A DNA stretch of 42,474 bases, from NCBI GenBank assembly GCA_938029725.1, contig CALHGE010000032.1, positions 1-42,474 of the forward strand, given 5' to 3'. Under the pieces are notes generated by a model, which saw only the letters and a list, made by a program, of their open reading frames with translations, was not told the origin of the DNA and searched no databases. Origin of the DNA: an uncultured Flavobacteriaceae bacterium (GTDB lineage Bacteria > Bacteroidota > Bacteroidia > Flavobacteriales > Flavobacteriaceae). Both the position numbers and the translations under genes were made by a program. Positions 7,422 to 16,130 of this stretch are shown here, piece after piece (the first letter of the stretch is position 1; every line of letters begins with the position of its first letter).

Positions 7422-10400
7422 ATGCTTAATAAAGCTATAAAATTCCTTATCGAGAACAAACTTGTTGCAGTTTTAATGCTCACCTTATTTATAGGTTGGG
7501 GAATTGTAAATGCGCCCTTTGGTTGGGATACTGGGTTTCTACCATCAAACCCTGTGGCAGTAGATGCTATTCCTGATATTGGAGAGAACCAACAAATTGT
7601 ATTTACCAAATGGGAAGGGCGTTCGCCTCAAGATATTGAAGACCAGATTACCTATCCTTTAACCGCAGCACTAACAGGTATTCCTGGTGTTCGAACGATT
7701 CGTAGTTCTTCGATGTTCGGTTTTTCAAGTATCTACATCATTTTTGAGGAAGATATTGAATTTTATTGGTCACGTAGCCGGATTTTAGAGAAGTTAAATT
7801 CGCTACCTGCCAATATATTACCTGAAGGCACAAATCCAGCTTTGGGTCCTGATGCTACAGGGTTGGGGCAAATTTATTGGTATACTCTAGAAGGGCGTGA
7901 TGAAAGCGGTAATGTTACCGGCGGTTGGGATTTACAAGAACTGCGTAGCATTCAAGATTACTATGTGAAGTATGCCCTTTCTGGAGCAAGTGGTGTTTCT
8001 GAAGTTGCTTCTATAGGAGGATATGTTAAGGAATATCAAATCGATGTTGACCCAGAAAAAATGCGCCAATACAATATTGGTTTAAGTCAAATTGTAAAAG
8101 CCGTTAAGGAGAGCAATCAAGATATAGGGGCACAGACCTTAGAAATCAACCAAGCAGAATATGTAGTGCGCGGTTTGGGCTATGTGAAGTCTATTTCAGA
8201 TATAGAAAATGCGGTAGTTTCTTCAGAAAATTTCACATCTCTACGCATTAAAGATGTAGCGAATGTTACCCTTGGACCCGCAGCGAGACGGGGTATTCTA
8301 GATAAAGAAGGAGCAGAGGTAGTGGGTGGTGTAGTCGTAGCGCGCTACGGTGCAAACCCTATGGAGGTAATTACCAATGTAAAAGCAAAAATTGATGAAC
8401 TCAAAGACGGCTTGCCTTCAAAAGTATTAGCAGATGGTCGTACATCTCAGCTTACTGTGGTTCCTTTTTATGACCGAACAGAACTTATTGTAGAAACGCT
8501 AGATACGCTCAAAGAGGCCTTGACTCTAGAAATTTTAATAACAATTTTGGTAATCATTGTAATGATTTTCAACTTAAGAGCATCCGTACTTATTGCTGGA
8601 TTATTACCGGTAGCGGTGCTGATGGTTTTTATAAGTATGAAACTGTTTAATGTAGATGCAAATATTGTTGCGCTTTCAGGTATCGCAATTGCTATTGGCA
8701 CCATGGTCGATGTGGGGGTTATTCTAGCCGAAAATATGATACGTCATATGGATGACCCAAGGCTAAAACTAAATAAAAAAGGCGATCCATTTAGCACAAA
8801 TGAGATCATCTATAATGCGACTTCAGAAGTTTCAGGAGCTATCTTAACGGCAGTTCTAACGACGATTATAAGTTTTGTACCAGTATTTACCATGATAGGT
8901 GCCGAAGGAAAATTATTTAGGCCTTTAGCCTTTACAAAAACAATGGCACTTTCAGCATCATTGATTATCGCTTTATTTATAATTCCACCCATTGCAGCGT
9001 ACCTCTTCAGAAAGAAAAAAAGTACAGCTTCGATGGGCTATCTACTTGATATTTCTCTTTTAATATTGGGCGCTATAGCCATAATTTCAGGCTATTGGTT
9101 GGGCATTGTTTTAATAGCTTTTGGTTCAACAGCCATTTGGTTCCGATACTTTCAACAAAAAGAATACAAGTTTTCAATTTTTAGTTTTCAATTTTCCCTT
9201 GGTAAAAACACCCTCAATATTATAATAGCTTCTGCCGCTATTGTAATACTGCTGGCTAGCTATTGGCGACCATTGGGCTTTGATAGAAGTGTAGCTATTA
9301 ATCTGATTTTTGTAGCTATACTTTGCTTCGGAATTTTAGGAATATTTGCTGTTTTCAAAAGCTACTACGCTCAGATTTTGAGCTGGGCATTAGCAAATAA
9401 GGTACTGTTTCTTATCATTCCAGCAACCGTATTGATTTCAGGTTTTTGGATAATGAATACAACAGGAAAGGAATTTATGCCATCACTTAACGAAGGCTCA
9501 TTCCTTTTGATGCCTACCTCATTACCACACGCTGGCGTAGAAGAAAATAAACGTGTTTTACAGCAACTTGATATGGCGGTAGCTAGCATTCCAGAGATAG
9601 AAACCGTAGTAGGTAAATCAGGTAGAACCGAAAGTGCACTTGACCCAGCACCGCTATCTATGTATGAGAATATGATTCAGTATAAATCTGAATATATGCA
9701 TAATGCAAAAGGTGAAAAGCAACGCTACAAAGTAAATGATAATGGACTTTTTATAACAAAGAACGACAAGCTTGTTATCAATCCTAATATGGATATGGAT
9801 ACTGATAATTCAGCGTACGACGCGTCAAAACTAAGAGACCCATTTAACATTCACAGTAAGCACCTAGTGGCAGATGAGGACGGAGAGTTTTACCGAAATT
9901 GGCGCCCTGAAATTAATAACCCTGATGATATATGGAATGAAATTGTTAGGGTAACCAAGTTACCTGGGGTCACCTCTGCTCCAAAACTACAACCTATAGA
10001 AACCCGCTTGGTAATGCTGCAAACAGGAATGCGAGCACCGATGGGAATCAAGGTAAAAGGTCAGAATTTGGGGCAGATAGAAGCTTTTGGCTTAGCACTA
10101 GAAGCCATACTAAAACAAGCAGAAGGCGTTAAAGAACAAGCTGTTTTTGCAGACCGTATTGTAGGAAAACCCTATCTATTAATTGATATCAAACGCGAGC
10201 AACTCGCACGATATGGACTATCGATTATGGATGTGCAGCAAGTGTTGCAAGTCGCTGTTGGTGGCATGCCACTGACTCAGACGGTTGAAGGTCGCGAACG
10301 TTACGGAGTGCGTGTGCGCTACCCAAGAGCCTTACGTAGTACCCCTGACGATCTTAAAAAGATCTATGTTCCTGTGGAAAAAGGTAGTCCCATTCCACTT

Positions 10401-11243
10401 GGTGAGTTGGTGGATATTCGATATGAGCAAGGGCCTCAAGTGATTAAAAGTGAAGATACTTTCTTGATTGGTTATGTATTGTTTGATAAGCTAGATGGTT
10501 TTGCCGAAGTAGATGTTGTAGAAAATGCACAAGCTTTATTTAAAGAGAAAATAGCTAGTGGTGAATTAAGCGTTCCTAAAGGAATCAGCTATCAGTTCAC
10601 TGGAACCTATGAGAATCAACTAAGAGCAGAGAAAACACTATCAGTTGTAGTGCCATTAGCGCTTGCCATTATCTTTTTGATTCTGTATTTCCAGTTTAAA
10701 TCTGTGAGCACATCACTAATGGTATTTACGGGTATTACGGTGGCTTTTGCAGGTGGTTTTATCATGATTTGGTTGTATGGCCAAGATTGGTTTTTCAACT
10801 TTAGCTTGTTCGGAGAGAATATGCGCGATCTATTCCATATGAAAACCATCAATCTAAGTGTGGCAGTTTGGGTTGGGTTTATAGCTCTGTTCGGAATTGC
10901 TACCGACGACGGTGTTGTAATGGCTACCTATCTAAAACAAACCTTTGACCGCGAAAAACCTACAGACATAAAAGGCATTCGTAAGTCAGCTCAAGAAGCT
11001 GCGGAAAAACGAATCCGCCCGTGTCTAATGACTACCGTGACGACAATTCTTGCTTTACTACCAGTATTGACTTCCACCGGAAAGGGAAGTGATATTATGA
11101 TACCCATGGCGATTCCTATTTTTGGAGGAATGGTGATTGATATTACATCGTATTTCATTGTGCCAGTTTTGTATAGCTGGAGAGAAGAATTTTCTCTTTC
11201 TAGAAACCGAAACAAGAATCAAGAACCAAGACTAAATAACTAA
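7422..11243 (+). CDS. cusA: CusA/CzcA-family heavy-metal RND efflux pump
   Basis: The 1273-residue inner-membrane RND transporter exports copper or silver by proton antiport with CusB and a TolC channel. It shows the CusA/CzcA N-terminus (DAIPDIGENQQIVFTKWEGR), the TM4 proton-relay region (GIAIAIGTMVDVGVILAEN), the second DD pair in GIATDDGVVMATYL (about 1159-1172), and periplasmic porter domains. It is about 220 residues longer than E. coli CusA. Residues about 527-650 add several hydrophobic segments between TM6 and the second porter domain, and the second porter domain has an Asn/Asp-rich insertion at about 758-830. The tolC-like gene starts 1 base after its stop codon. The surrounding Cu+-type ATPase suggests Cu/Ag as substrate. 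Confidence 0.93.
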   Translation: MLNKAIKFLIENKLVAVLMLTLFIGWGIVNAPFGWDTGFLPSNPVAVDAIPDIGENQQIVFTKWEGRSPQDIEDQITYPLTAALTGIPGVRTIRSSSMFGFSSIYIIFEEDIEFYWSRSRILEKLNSLPANILPEGTNPALGPDATGLGQIYWYTLEGRDESGNVTGGWDLQELRSIQDYYVKYALSGASGVSEVASIGGYVKEYQIDVDPEKMRQYNIGLSQIVKAVKESNQDIGAQTLEINQAEYVVRGLGYVKSISDIENAVVSSENFTSLRIKDVANVTLGPAARRGILDKEGAEVVGGVVVARYGANPMEVITNVKAKIDELKDGLPSKVLADGRTSQLTVVPFYDRTELIVETLDTLKEALTLEILITILVIIVMIFNLRASVLIAGLLPVAVLMVFISMKLFNVDANIVALSGIAIAIGTMVDVGVILAENMIRHMDDPRLKLNKKGDPFSTNEIIYNATSEVSGAILTAVLTTIISFVPVFTMIGAEGKLFRPLAFTKTMALSASLIIALFIIPPIAAYLFRKKKSTASMGYLLDISLLILGAIAIISGYWLGIVLIAFGSTAIWFRYFQQKEYKFSIFSFQFSLGKNTLNIIIASAAIVILLASYWRPLGFDRSVAINLIFVAILCFGILGIFAVFKSYYAQILSWALANKVLFLIIPATVLISGFWIMNTTGKEFMPSLNEGSFLLMPTSLPHAGVEENKRVLQQLDMAVASIPEIETVVGKSGRTESALDPAPLSMYENMIQYKSEYMHNAKGEKQRYKVNDNGLFITKNDKLVINPNMDMDTDNSAYDASKLRDPFNIHSKHLVADEDGEFYRNWRPEINNPDDIWNEIVRVTKLPGVTSAPKLQPIETRLVMLQTGMRAPMGIKVKGQNLGQIEAFGLALEAILKQAEGVKEQAVFADRIVGKPYLLIDIKREQLARYGLSIMDVQQVLQVAVGGMPLTQTVEGRERYGVRVRYPRALRSTPDDLKKIYVPVEKGSPIPLGELVDIRYEQGPQVIKSEDTFLIGYVLFDKLDGFAEVDVVENAQALFKEKIASGELSVPKGISYQFTGTYENQLRAEKTLSVVVPLALAIIFLILYFQFKSVSTSLMVFTGITVAFAGGFIMIWLYGQDWFFNFSLFGENMRDLFHMKTINLSVAVWVGFIALFGIATDDGVVMATYLKQTFDREKPTDIKGIRKSAQEAAEKRIRPCLMTTVTTILALLPVLTSTGKGSDIMIPMAIPIFGGMVIDITSYFIVPVLYSWREEFSLSRNRNKNQEPRLNN

Positions 11244-11244
11244 A

Positions 11245-12480
11245 ATGATAAAAAAGCTAAATAAATACTATGTATTGCCTCTTGTCTCTTGTTTCTTGAG
11301 TCTTTTTACACAAGCCCAACAATTACAAACTTTTATTCAGGAGGCGGAAGAAAACAGTCCGAAGATTCAGGCATATACCCTTCGCCATAATATCGCCGAA
11401 GAGAAAGTGAAAGAAGCGGACTGGATTCCGAACACAGAATTTAGTGCTGGCTATTTTGTCAGCGAACCTGAAACGCGAACAGGAGCGCAACGCGCACGGT
11501 TTTCGGCAAGACAGATGTTACCATGGTTTGGCACCATTACAGCCAGAGAAAATTATGCGAGTTCAAGAGCAGAAACGTCATATGTAGAAATTGTCATTGC
11601 GAAGCGCAAGCTTGCCCTTTCAGTTTCTCAAACCTACTATAGACTTTATGAAATTAGAACGCAACAAAAAGTGCTTGAAGAGAATATTCAATTGTTGAAA
11701 ACCTACGAAAAACTAGCCCTAACATCTGTAGAAGTAGGTAAAGCATCAGCAGTTGATGTATTGCGATTACAGATTCGACAGAACGAGTTGCAACAACAAA
11801 AAGATGTGCTAGCCGAAGCGTTTTCAGGAACGCAAATAGCTTTTAACACGCTTCTCAATCGAGAAACAAGCACAGCAATCACAATAGTAGAACAACTATC
11901 ATTGCCAAATGAAACCACGGTGTATTCAGCAAATGCGCTTAGGCTTAACCCTGAGTTACTCGAGTATGATAAACGCTATGAATCGATAGCCAAATCAGAA
12001 TTATTGAATCAAGCTGAAGGGCAACCAATGATCGGTTTTGGATTGGATTATGTACCCGTTTCGGAGCGTTCTGATTTGAATTTAAGTGATAATGGAAAAG
12101 ACATTTTTATGCCTATGGTATCGGTATCTATACCCATTTTTAATAAAAAATATAGTTCAAAAAGTAAACAGAACGAGCTTCAACAATTAGAAGTAGTAGC
12201 CCAAAAAGAAAGTCGTCTTAATGTTCTAGAGTCCGTGCTTGCAAAAGCCATATCGCTGCGTAATCAAGCTCGAATTAAATACAATACGCAAGAGAAAAAC
12301 TTGAAACAGGCAAATGATGCCGAAGAAATTCTCGTCAAGAATTATGAAACCGGTACTATAGACTTTAACGATGTACTTGATATTCAAGAACTACAATTAA
12401 AATTTCAAATTAATCAAATACGTGCCTTAACAACATACCATACGCAAAGTGCAGTGGTCAATTATTTAATAACTCAATAA
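11245..12480 (+). CDS. TolC-family outer-membrane efflux channel (CusC-like)
   Basis: The 411-residue protein has a signal peptide ending LFTQAQ at about residue 25. It shows the two-repeat TolC pattern: long amphipathic helices (TQQKVLEENIQLLKTYEKLA; VGKASAVDVLRLQIRQNELQ) separated by short beta strands such as MIGFGLDYVPVSE. It would form the outer-membrane duct of the CusCBA-type complex. The start codon follows the cusA stop codon after 1 base and the next gene begins 8 bases downstream, so it is in the cusA operon. Length is typical for flavobacterial metal-efflux TolC proteins. Confidence 0.9.
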   Translation: MIKKLNKYYVLPLVSCFLSLFTQAQQLQTFIQEAEENSPKIQAYTLRHNIAEEKVKEADWIPNTEFSAGYFVSEPETRTGAQRARFSARQMLPWFGTITARENYASSRAETSYVEIVIAKRKLALSVSQTYYRLYEIRTQQKVLEENIQLLKTYEKLALTSVEVGKASAVDVLRLQIRQNELQQQKDVLAEAFSGTQIAFNTLLNRETSTAITIVEQLSLPNETTVYSANALRLNPELLEYDKRYESIAKSELLNQAEGQPMIGFGLDYVPVSERSDLNLSDNGKDIFMPMVSVSIPIFNKKYSSKSKQNELQQLEVVAQKESRLNVLESVLAKAISLRNQARIKYNTQEKNLKQANDAEEILVKNYETGTIDFNDVLDIQELQLKFQINQIRALTTYHTQSAVVNYLITQ

Positions 12481-12488
12481 TAAAGAAT

Positions 12489-12773
12489 ATGAAAAATTTT
12501 AAATCAATTTTAGGTTCAATAGTACTAATTGCAGCAGTTTCAATACTCTCTTGTAAAGACAAAAAAGGAGAAACAAAAGTCGAAACAAAAGTCGAAGCTA
12601 AAATAGAAACTGAGATAACTACTGAAAAGCAAGGAAAAGAATATACTTCGGCTTATGTGTGCCCTATGCATTGCGCAGATAGCGGCAGTGATGCAGAGGG
12701 TACTTGTGATACCTGTGGAATGACACTGGTAAAAAACGAGGACCATAAAGCAAATGGACATAGCCACGAATAG
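12489..12773 (+). CDS. Small lipoprotein with heavy-metal-binding domain
   Basis: The 94-residue protein has a lipoprotein signal (SILSC, Cys22) and a Lys/Glu/Thr-rich spacer with repeated VETK units (about 28-50). A single metal-binding domain of the YHS-like HMBD type follows: CPMHC at 58-62 and CDTCGM at 73-78, then a His-rich tail (DHKANGHSHE). It should hold Cu or Ag in the periplasm and pass it to the pump. The same domain occurs in the neighbouring ATPase and in the CusB-like adaptor, a sign of a shared metal-handover chain. It lies between the tolC-like and ATPase genes with gaps of 8 and 13 bases. Confidence 0.88.
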   Translation: MKNFKSILGSIVLIAAVSILSCKDKKGETKVETKVEAKIETEITTEKQGKEYTSAYVCPMHCADSGSDAEGTCDTCGMTLVKNEDHKANGHSHE

Positions 12774-12786
12774 TCAATTATAAAGT

Positions 12787-15288
12787 ATGAAACACACCTA
12801 TCACATAGAAGGAATGACCTGTAATGGTTGTCGTAATCACGTGGAGCAAACACTTTCTAAGGTGGACGGTGTTATCGAGGTTTCTGTACATTTAGAAAAA
12901 GCTCAGGCTAGTATCGAAATGGAAATGCATATTGCTATAGAGGCTTTCCAGAAAGCATTGCAGGTTGATGGTGGAGCGTACAGTATTCATGAGATTGGAG
13001 CACATCATACTGCTAAAGATGCCAAAAAGAAAAAGCCAAAGGGCAAAGGAACAGGAACATTTTACTGTCCAATGCATTGCGAAGGCGATAAGGTCTATGG
13101 CAAAGCTGGCGATTGCCCGGTTTGTGGAATGGATTTGGTGGAAGAGCAGAACTTATCTGTTAATACAAGTCAACAATGGACCTGCCCAATGCACCCAGAA
13201 GTAGTGAAAGACGAATCTGGATCTTGCCCTATTTGTGGAATGGATTTAGTACCTGCGCAACCAGACCTTTCTGCGGAAGATAAGACGTACAAAAGATTAT
13301 TGAAGAAATTTTGGATAGCTGTTGGTTTTACACTTCCAATTTTCCTAATCGCCATGAGCGAGATGATTCCGAATAATCCACTCTACAATGTAATGGAACA
13401 GAAGTGGTGGAATTGGATTCAGTTTGCTCTTTCTATTCCGGTTGTATTTTATGCCACCTGGATGTTCTTTGAACGCGCTTATAAAAGTATAAAAACTTGG
13501 AACCTCAATATGTTTACACTCATCGGTATTGGTGCAGGTGTCGCATGGCTGTTTAGTGTATTCGGAATGTTATTTCCAGACTTTTTCCCTGAACAATTTA
13601 AGACAGAATCAGGTGCAGTTCACGTTTATTTTGAGGCAGCAACGGTAATTTTGACCTTAGTATTAATGGGTCAAGTGCTAGAAGCTCGTGCGCATAGTAA
13701 AACCAATTCTGCAGTTAAAGAATTGCTGAAACTTGCACCTAATAAAGCAATACGCGTAGTTAATGGAAACAATGAAGAGGTTTCTATTGACCAAATTGAA
13801 AAAGGAGATTTGTTACTTGTAAAGCCGGGAGATAAAATTCCTGTTGATGGGCTAATTACGGAAGGTCATACCACGGTAGATGAATCAATGATTTCCGGAG
13901 AACCTATACCTGTAGACAAGAGTACAGATGATAAAGTGAGTAGCGGAACAATCAATGGCAATCAGTCATTTTTAATGAAAGTAGAAAAAGTGGGAAGTGA
14001 TACCTTGCTTTCGCAAATCATTCAAATGGTAAATGATGCTAGTAGAAGTCGTGCTCCTATTCAAAAATTAGCGGATACGGTTTCGGGCTATTTCGTACCC
14101 GTAGTAGTAATTATCGCTTTAATAACCTTCGCTGTTTGGGCAATCTGGGGTCCAGAGCCTGCTTATGTCTATCCGCTTGTAAATGCTATTGCTGTATTAA
14201 TTATTGCTTGTCCTTGTGCATTAGGTTTAGCAACGCCCATGTCTATTATGGTAGGGGTAGGTAAAGGTGCTCAAAATGGTGTGCTAATAAAGAATGCAGA
14301 AGCCTTAGAGAAAATGGACAAGGTTGATACTTTGATCGTTGATAAGACAGGAACCATTACTGAAGGAAAACCGACCGTGGTAAAGGTGGGTTCGTTTAAA
14401 GATTCATTTTCTGAAAGTAAAATTATCCAACTTATAGCATCTTTGAACAGTTCTAGCGAACACCCCCTTGCTGAAGCTACCGTGAAGTATGGAAAAGAAC
14501 AAAAGGTAGCGATCCTTAAAGTAGCTGATTTTAGTGCGATTACCGGTAAAGGTGTCGAAGGAAAAGTAGCTGGAAAAAAATTAGGCTTAGGAAATGTCAA
14601 AATGATGGAATATACCAAGGCGGTTATTTCATTAGATATGGAAAAAGAAGCGCAATCCTTTCAAAAACAAGGAAAGACCGTGTCCTATCTGGCGGTTGAA
14701 GGAGTGGTGACTGGTTATGTCGTTATAGGTGATAAAATTAAGAAAACAAGTGCAAAAGCCATCGCAGCACTTCAGGCCAAAGGCATCTCTGTACTAATGC
14801 TTACAGGAGATAATCATGATACTGCACAGGCTGTGGCTAGTCAACTGAATCTAAGTAACTTCAAAGCAGGAATGTTACCCGAAGACAAACTCGAGCAAGT
14901 CAAAAAACTACAAGAACAAGGTCACATAGTAGCCATGGCGGGTGATGGTATAAACGATGCCCCAGCATTGGCAAAAAGCGATGTAGGCATTGCTATGGGC
15001 ACGGGTACCGATGTGGCTATTGAAAGTGCCATGATTACGCTTGTTCAAGGAGATTTACACGGCATTGTAAAAGCAAGAAATTTAAGTGATAAAGTAATGC
15101 GAAATATAAAGCAAAATCTATTTTTCGCTTTAGTATACAACACGCTAGGTGTTCCCATCGCGGCAGGAGTATTATTTCCGTTTTTCGGAATTCTCTTATC
15201 ACCAATGATTGCAGCCCTAGCAATGAGTTTTAGTTCAGTTTCCGTAATTGTGAATGCCCTCAGACTCAAAACAAAATCAATTAACTAA
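12787..15288 (+). CDS. copA: Copper/silver-exporting P1B-type ATPase
   Basis: This 833-residue inner-membrane ATPase exports Cu+/Ag+ from the cytosol. Domains in order: HMA domain with CNGC at 12-15; two HMBD metal-binding domains (CPMHC...CPVCGM near 92-116 and CPMHPE...CPICGM near 131-154); membrane region with the CPC motif (IIACPCALGLATP, near 474); phosphorylation loop DKTGT (Asp519); HP motif (SSEHPLAEA, His559); GDGINDAPAL (about 719). The last helices have YN-x4-P and MSFSSVSVIVNALRL, the signature of the P1B-1 (Cu+/Ag+) subgroup. It sits within the efflux operon, 13 bases after the lipoprotein gene and 12 before the DUF2911 gene. Confidence 0.95.
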   Translation: MKHTYHIEGMTCNGCRNHVEQTLSKVDGVIEVSVHLEKAQASIEMEMHIAIEAFQKALQVDGGAYSIHEIGAHHTAKDAKKKKPKGKGTGTFYCPMHCEGDKVYGKAGDCPVCGMDLVEEQNLSVNTSQQWTCPMHPEVVKDESGSCPICGMDLVPAQPDLSAEDKTYKRLLKKFWIAVGFTLPIFLIAMSEMIPNNPLYNVMEQKWWNWIQFALSIPVVFYATWMFFERAYKSIKTWNLNMFTLIGIGAGVAWLFSVFGMLFPDFFPEQFKTESGAVHVYFEAATVILTLVLMGQVLEARAHSKTNSAVKELLKLAPNKAIRVVNGNNEEVSIDQIEKGDLLLVKPGDKIPVDGLITEGHTTVDESMISGEPIPVDKSTDDKVSSGTINGNQSFLMKVEKVGSDTLLSQIIQMVNDASRSRAPIQKLADTVSGYFVPVVVIIALITFAVWAIWGPEPAYVYPLVNAIAVLIIACPCALGLATPMSIMVGVGKGAQNGVLIKNAEALEKMDKVDTLIVDKTGTITEGKPTVVKVGSFKDSFSESKIIQLIASLNSSSEHPLAEATVKYGKEQKVAILKVADFSAITGKGVEGKVAGKKLGLGNVKMMEYTKAVISLDMEKEAQSFQKQGKTVSYLAVEGVVTGYVVIGDKIKKTSAKAIAALQAKGISVLMLTGDNHDTAQAVASQLNLSNFKAGMLPEDKLEQVKKLQEQGHIVAMAGDGINDAPALAKSDVGIAMGTGTDVAIESAMITLVQGDLHGIVKARNLSDKVMRNIKQNLFFALVYNTLGVPIAAGVLFPFFGILLSPMIAALAMSFSSVSVIVNALRLKTKSIN

Positions 15289-15300
15289 TCAATTATTATT

Positions 15301-15888
15301 ATGAAAAATGCAGTACTTTTTTTAAGTCTTATTTTACTAGTTTCTTGCAAAGAAATTTCAAAAGAGGCAACAGTTCTAAAAAAGAAAGAGCTTACCGAGC
15401 AAGAACCAACAAGTGCTGAACCTGCTAAGAAAAAATCATTAAGCCCACATACAAGTGCCATGGTTATGATAGGTGATGCACATATCCATTTTGATTATTC
15501 TTCACCGGGCGTTCGTAAACGCATCATTTTTGGAGGTTTACTTCCTTATAATGACGTTTGGCAGGCAGGGGCACATATGGCAACTTGGATGGAAACTAAC
15601 AAAGATTTAAGCTTTGATGGAAAAAAATTGAAAGCAGGAAAATATGGTTTCTTTGTTATACCAAATCAAGAAGAATGGACAATCATTTTCAATACCACTT
15701 GGAATCAACACGGTAAGGATGACTATGATGAGAAAAATGATGTATTACGATTTAAAGTAGTTCCCACAATATCGGATGATATTCAAGAACATTTAGAGTA
15801 TAGAGTAACAAAGAATAGCGATGTATCAGGTACAATTAGTCTGAGTTGGGAGAAGGTCAGTATTCAATTTCCTTTTGATGTAAACTAA
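15301..15888 (+). CDS. DUF2911 lipoprotein
   Basis: The 195-residue protein has a lipoprotein signal (LLVSC, Cys16) and a Lys/Glu-rich linker. The DUF2911 core reads GDAHIHFDYSSPGVRKR, FGGLLPYNDVWQAGAHMATW, AGKYGFFVIPNQEEWTIIFN. The family is secreted and of unknown function, and is often found with copper or stress genes in Bacteroidota. The start is 12 bases after the ATPase stop, so it belongs to the same transcript. A 242-base gap follows before the adaptor gene. Confidence 0.85.
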   Translation: MKNAVLFLSLILLVSCKEISKEATVLKKKELTEQEPTSAEPAKKKSLSPHTSAMVMIGDAHIHFDYSSPGVRKRIIFGGLLPYNDVWQAGAHMATWMETNKDLSFDGKKLKAGKYGFFVIPNQEEWTIIFNTTWNQHGKDDYDEKNDVLRFKVVPTISDDIQEHLEYRVTKNSDVSGTISLSWEKVSIQFPFDVN

Positions 15889-16130
15889 ATTAAAAAAAAC
15901 CTCAAAATCAGAAAACAGATTCCTACTTCGATGTTTTTAGGACTTCAGTTTTTGATACTTATAATACGTAATATGTGCTGTATTCACTAAGCTATTGATT
16001 ATATGCGGAGTGAACATTTAAAAATACCTGAGTAAATAAGCAGTGTTTTATATTGCTAAACAATTGAATTGGTTTTTTACTTAAATAAGTCAATTCACTT
16101 ATGACTAGAAAAATATAAAAAGGATTAAAA

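Noticed and set aside
12540..12767. Cys/Phe/Ser-rich minus-strand frame opposite the HMBD lipoprotein
   Set aside because: It is a mirror of the Lys/Glu-rich repeats of the real gene and has no independent support.
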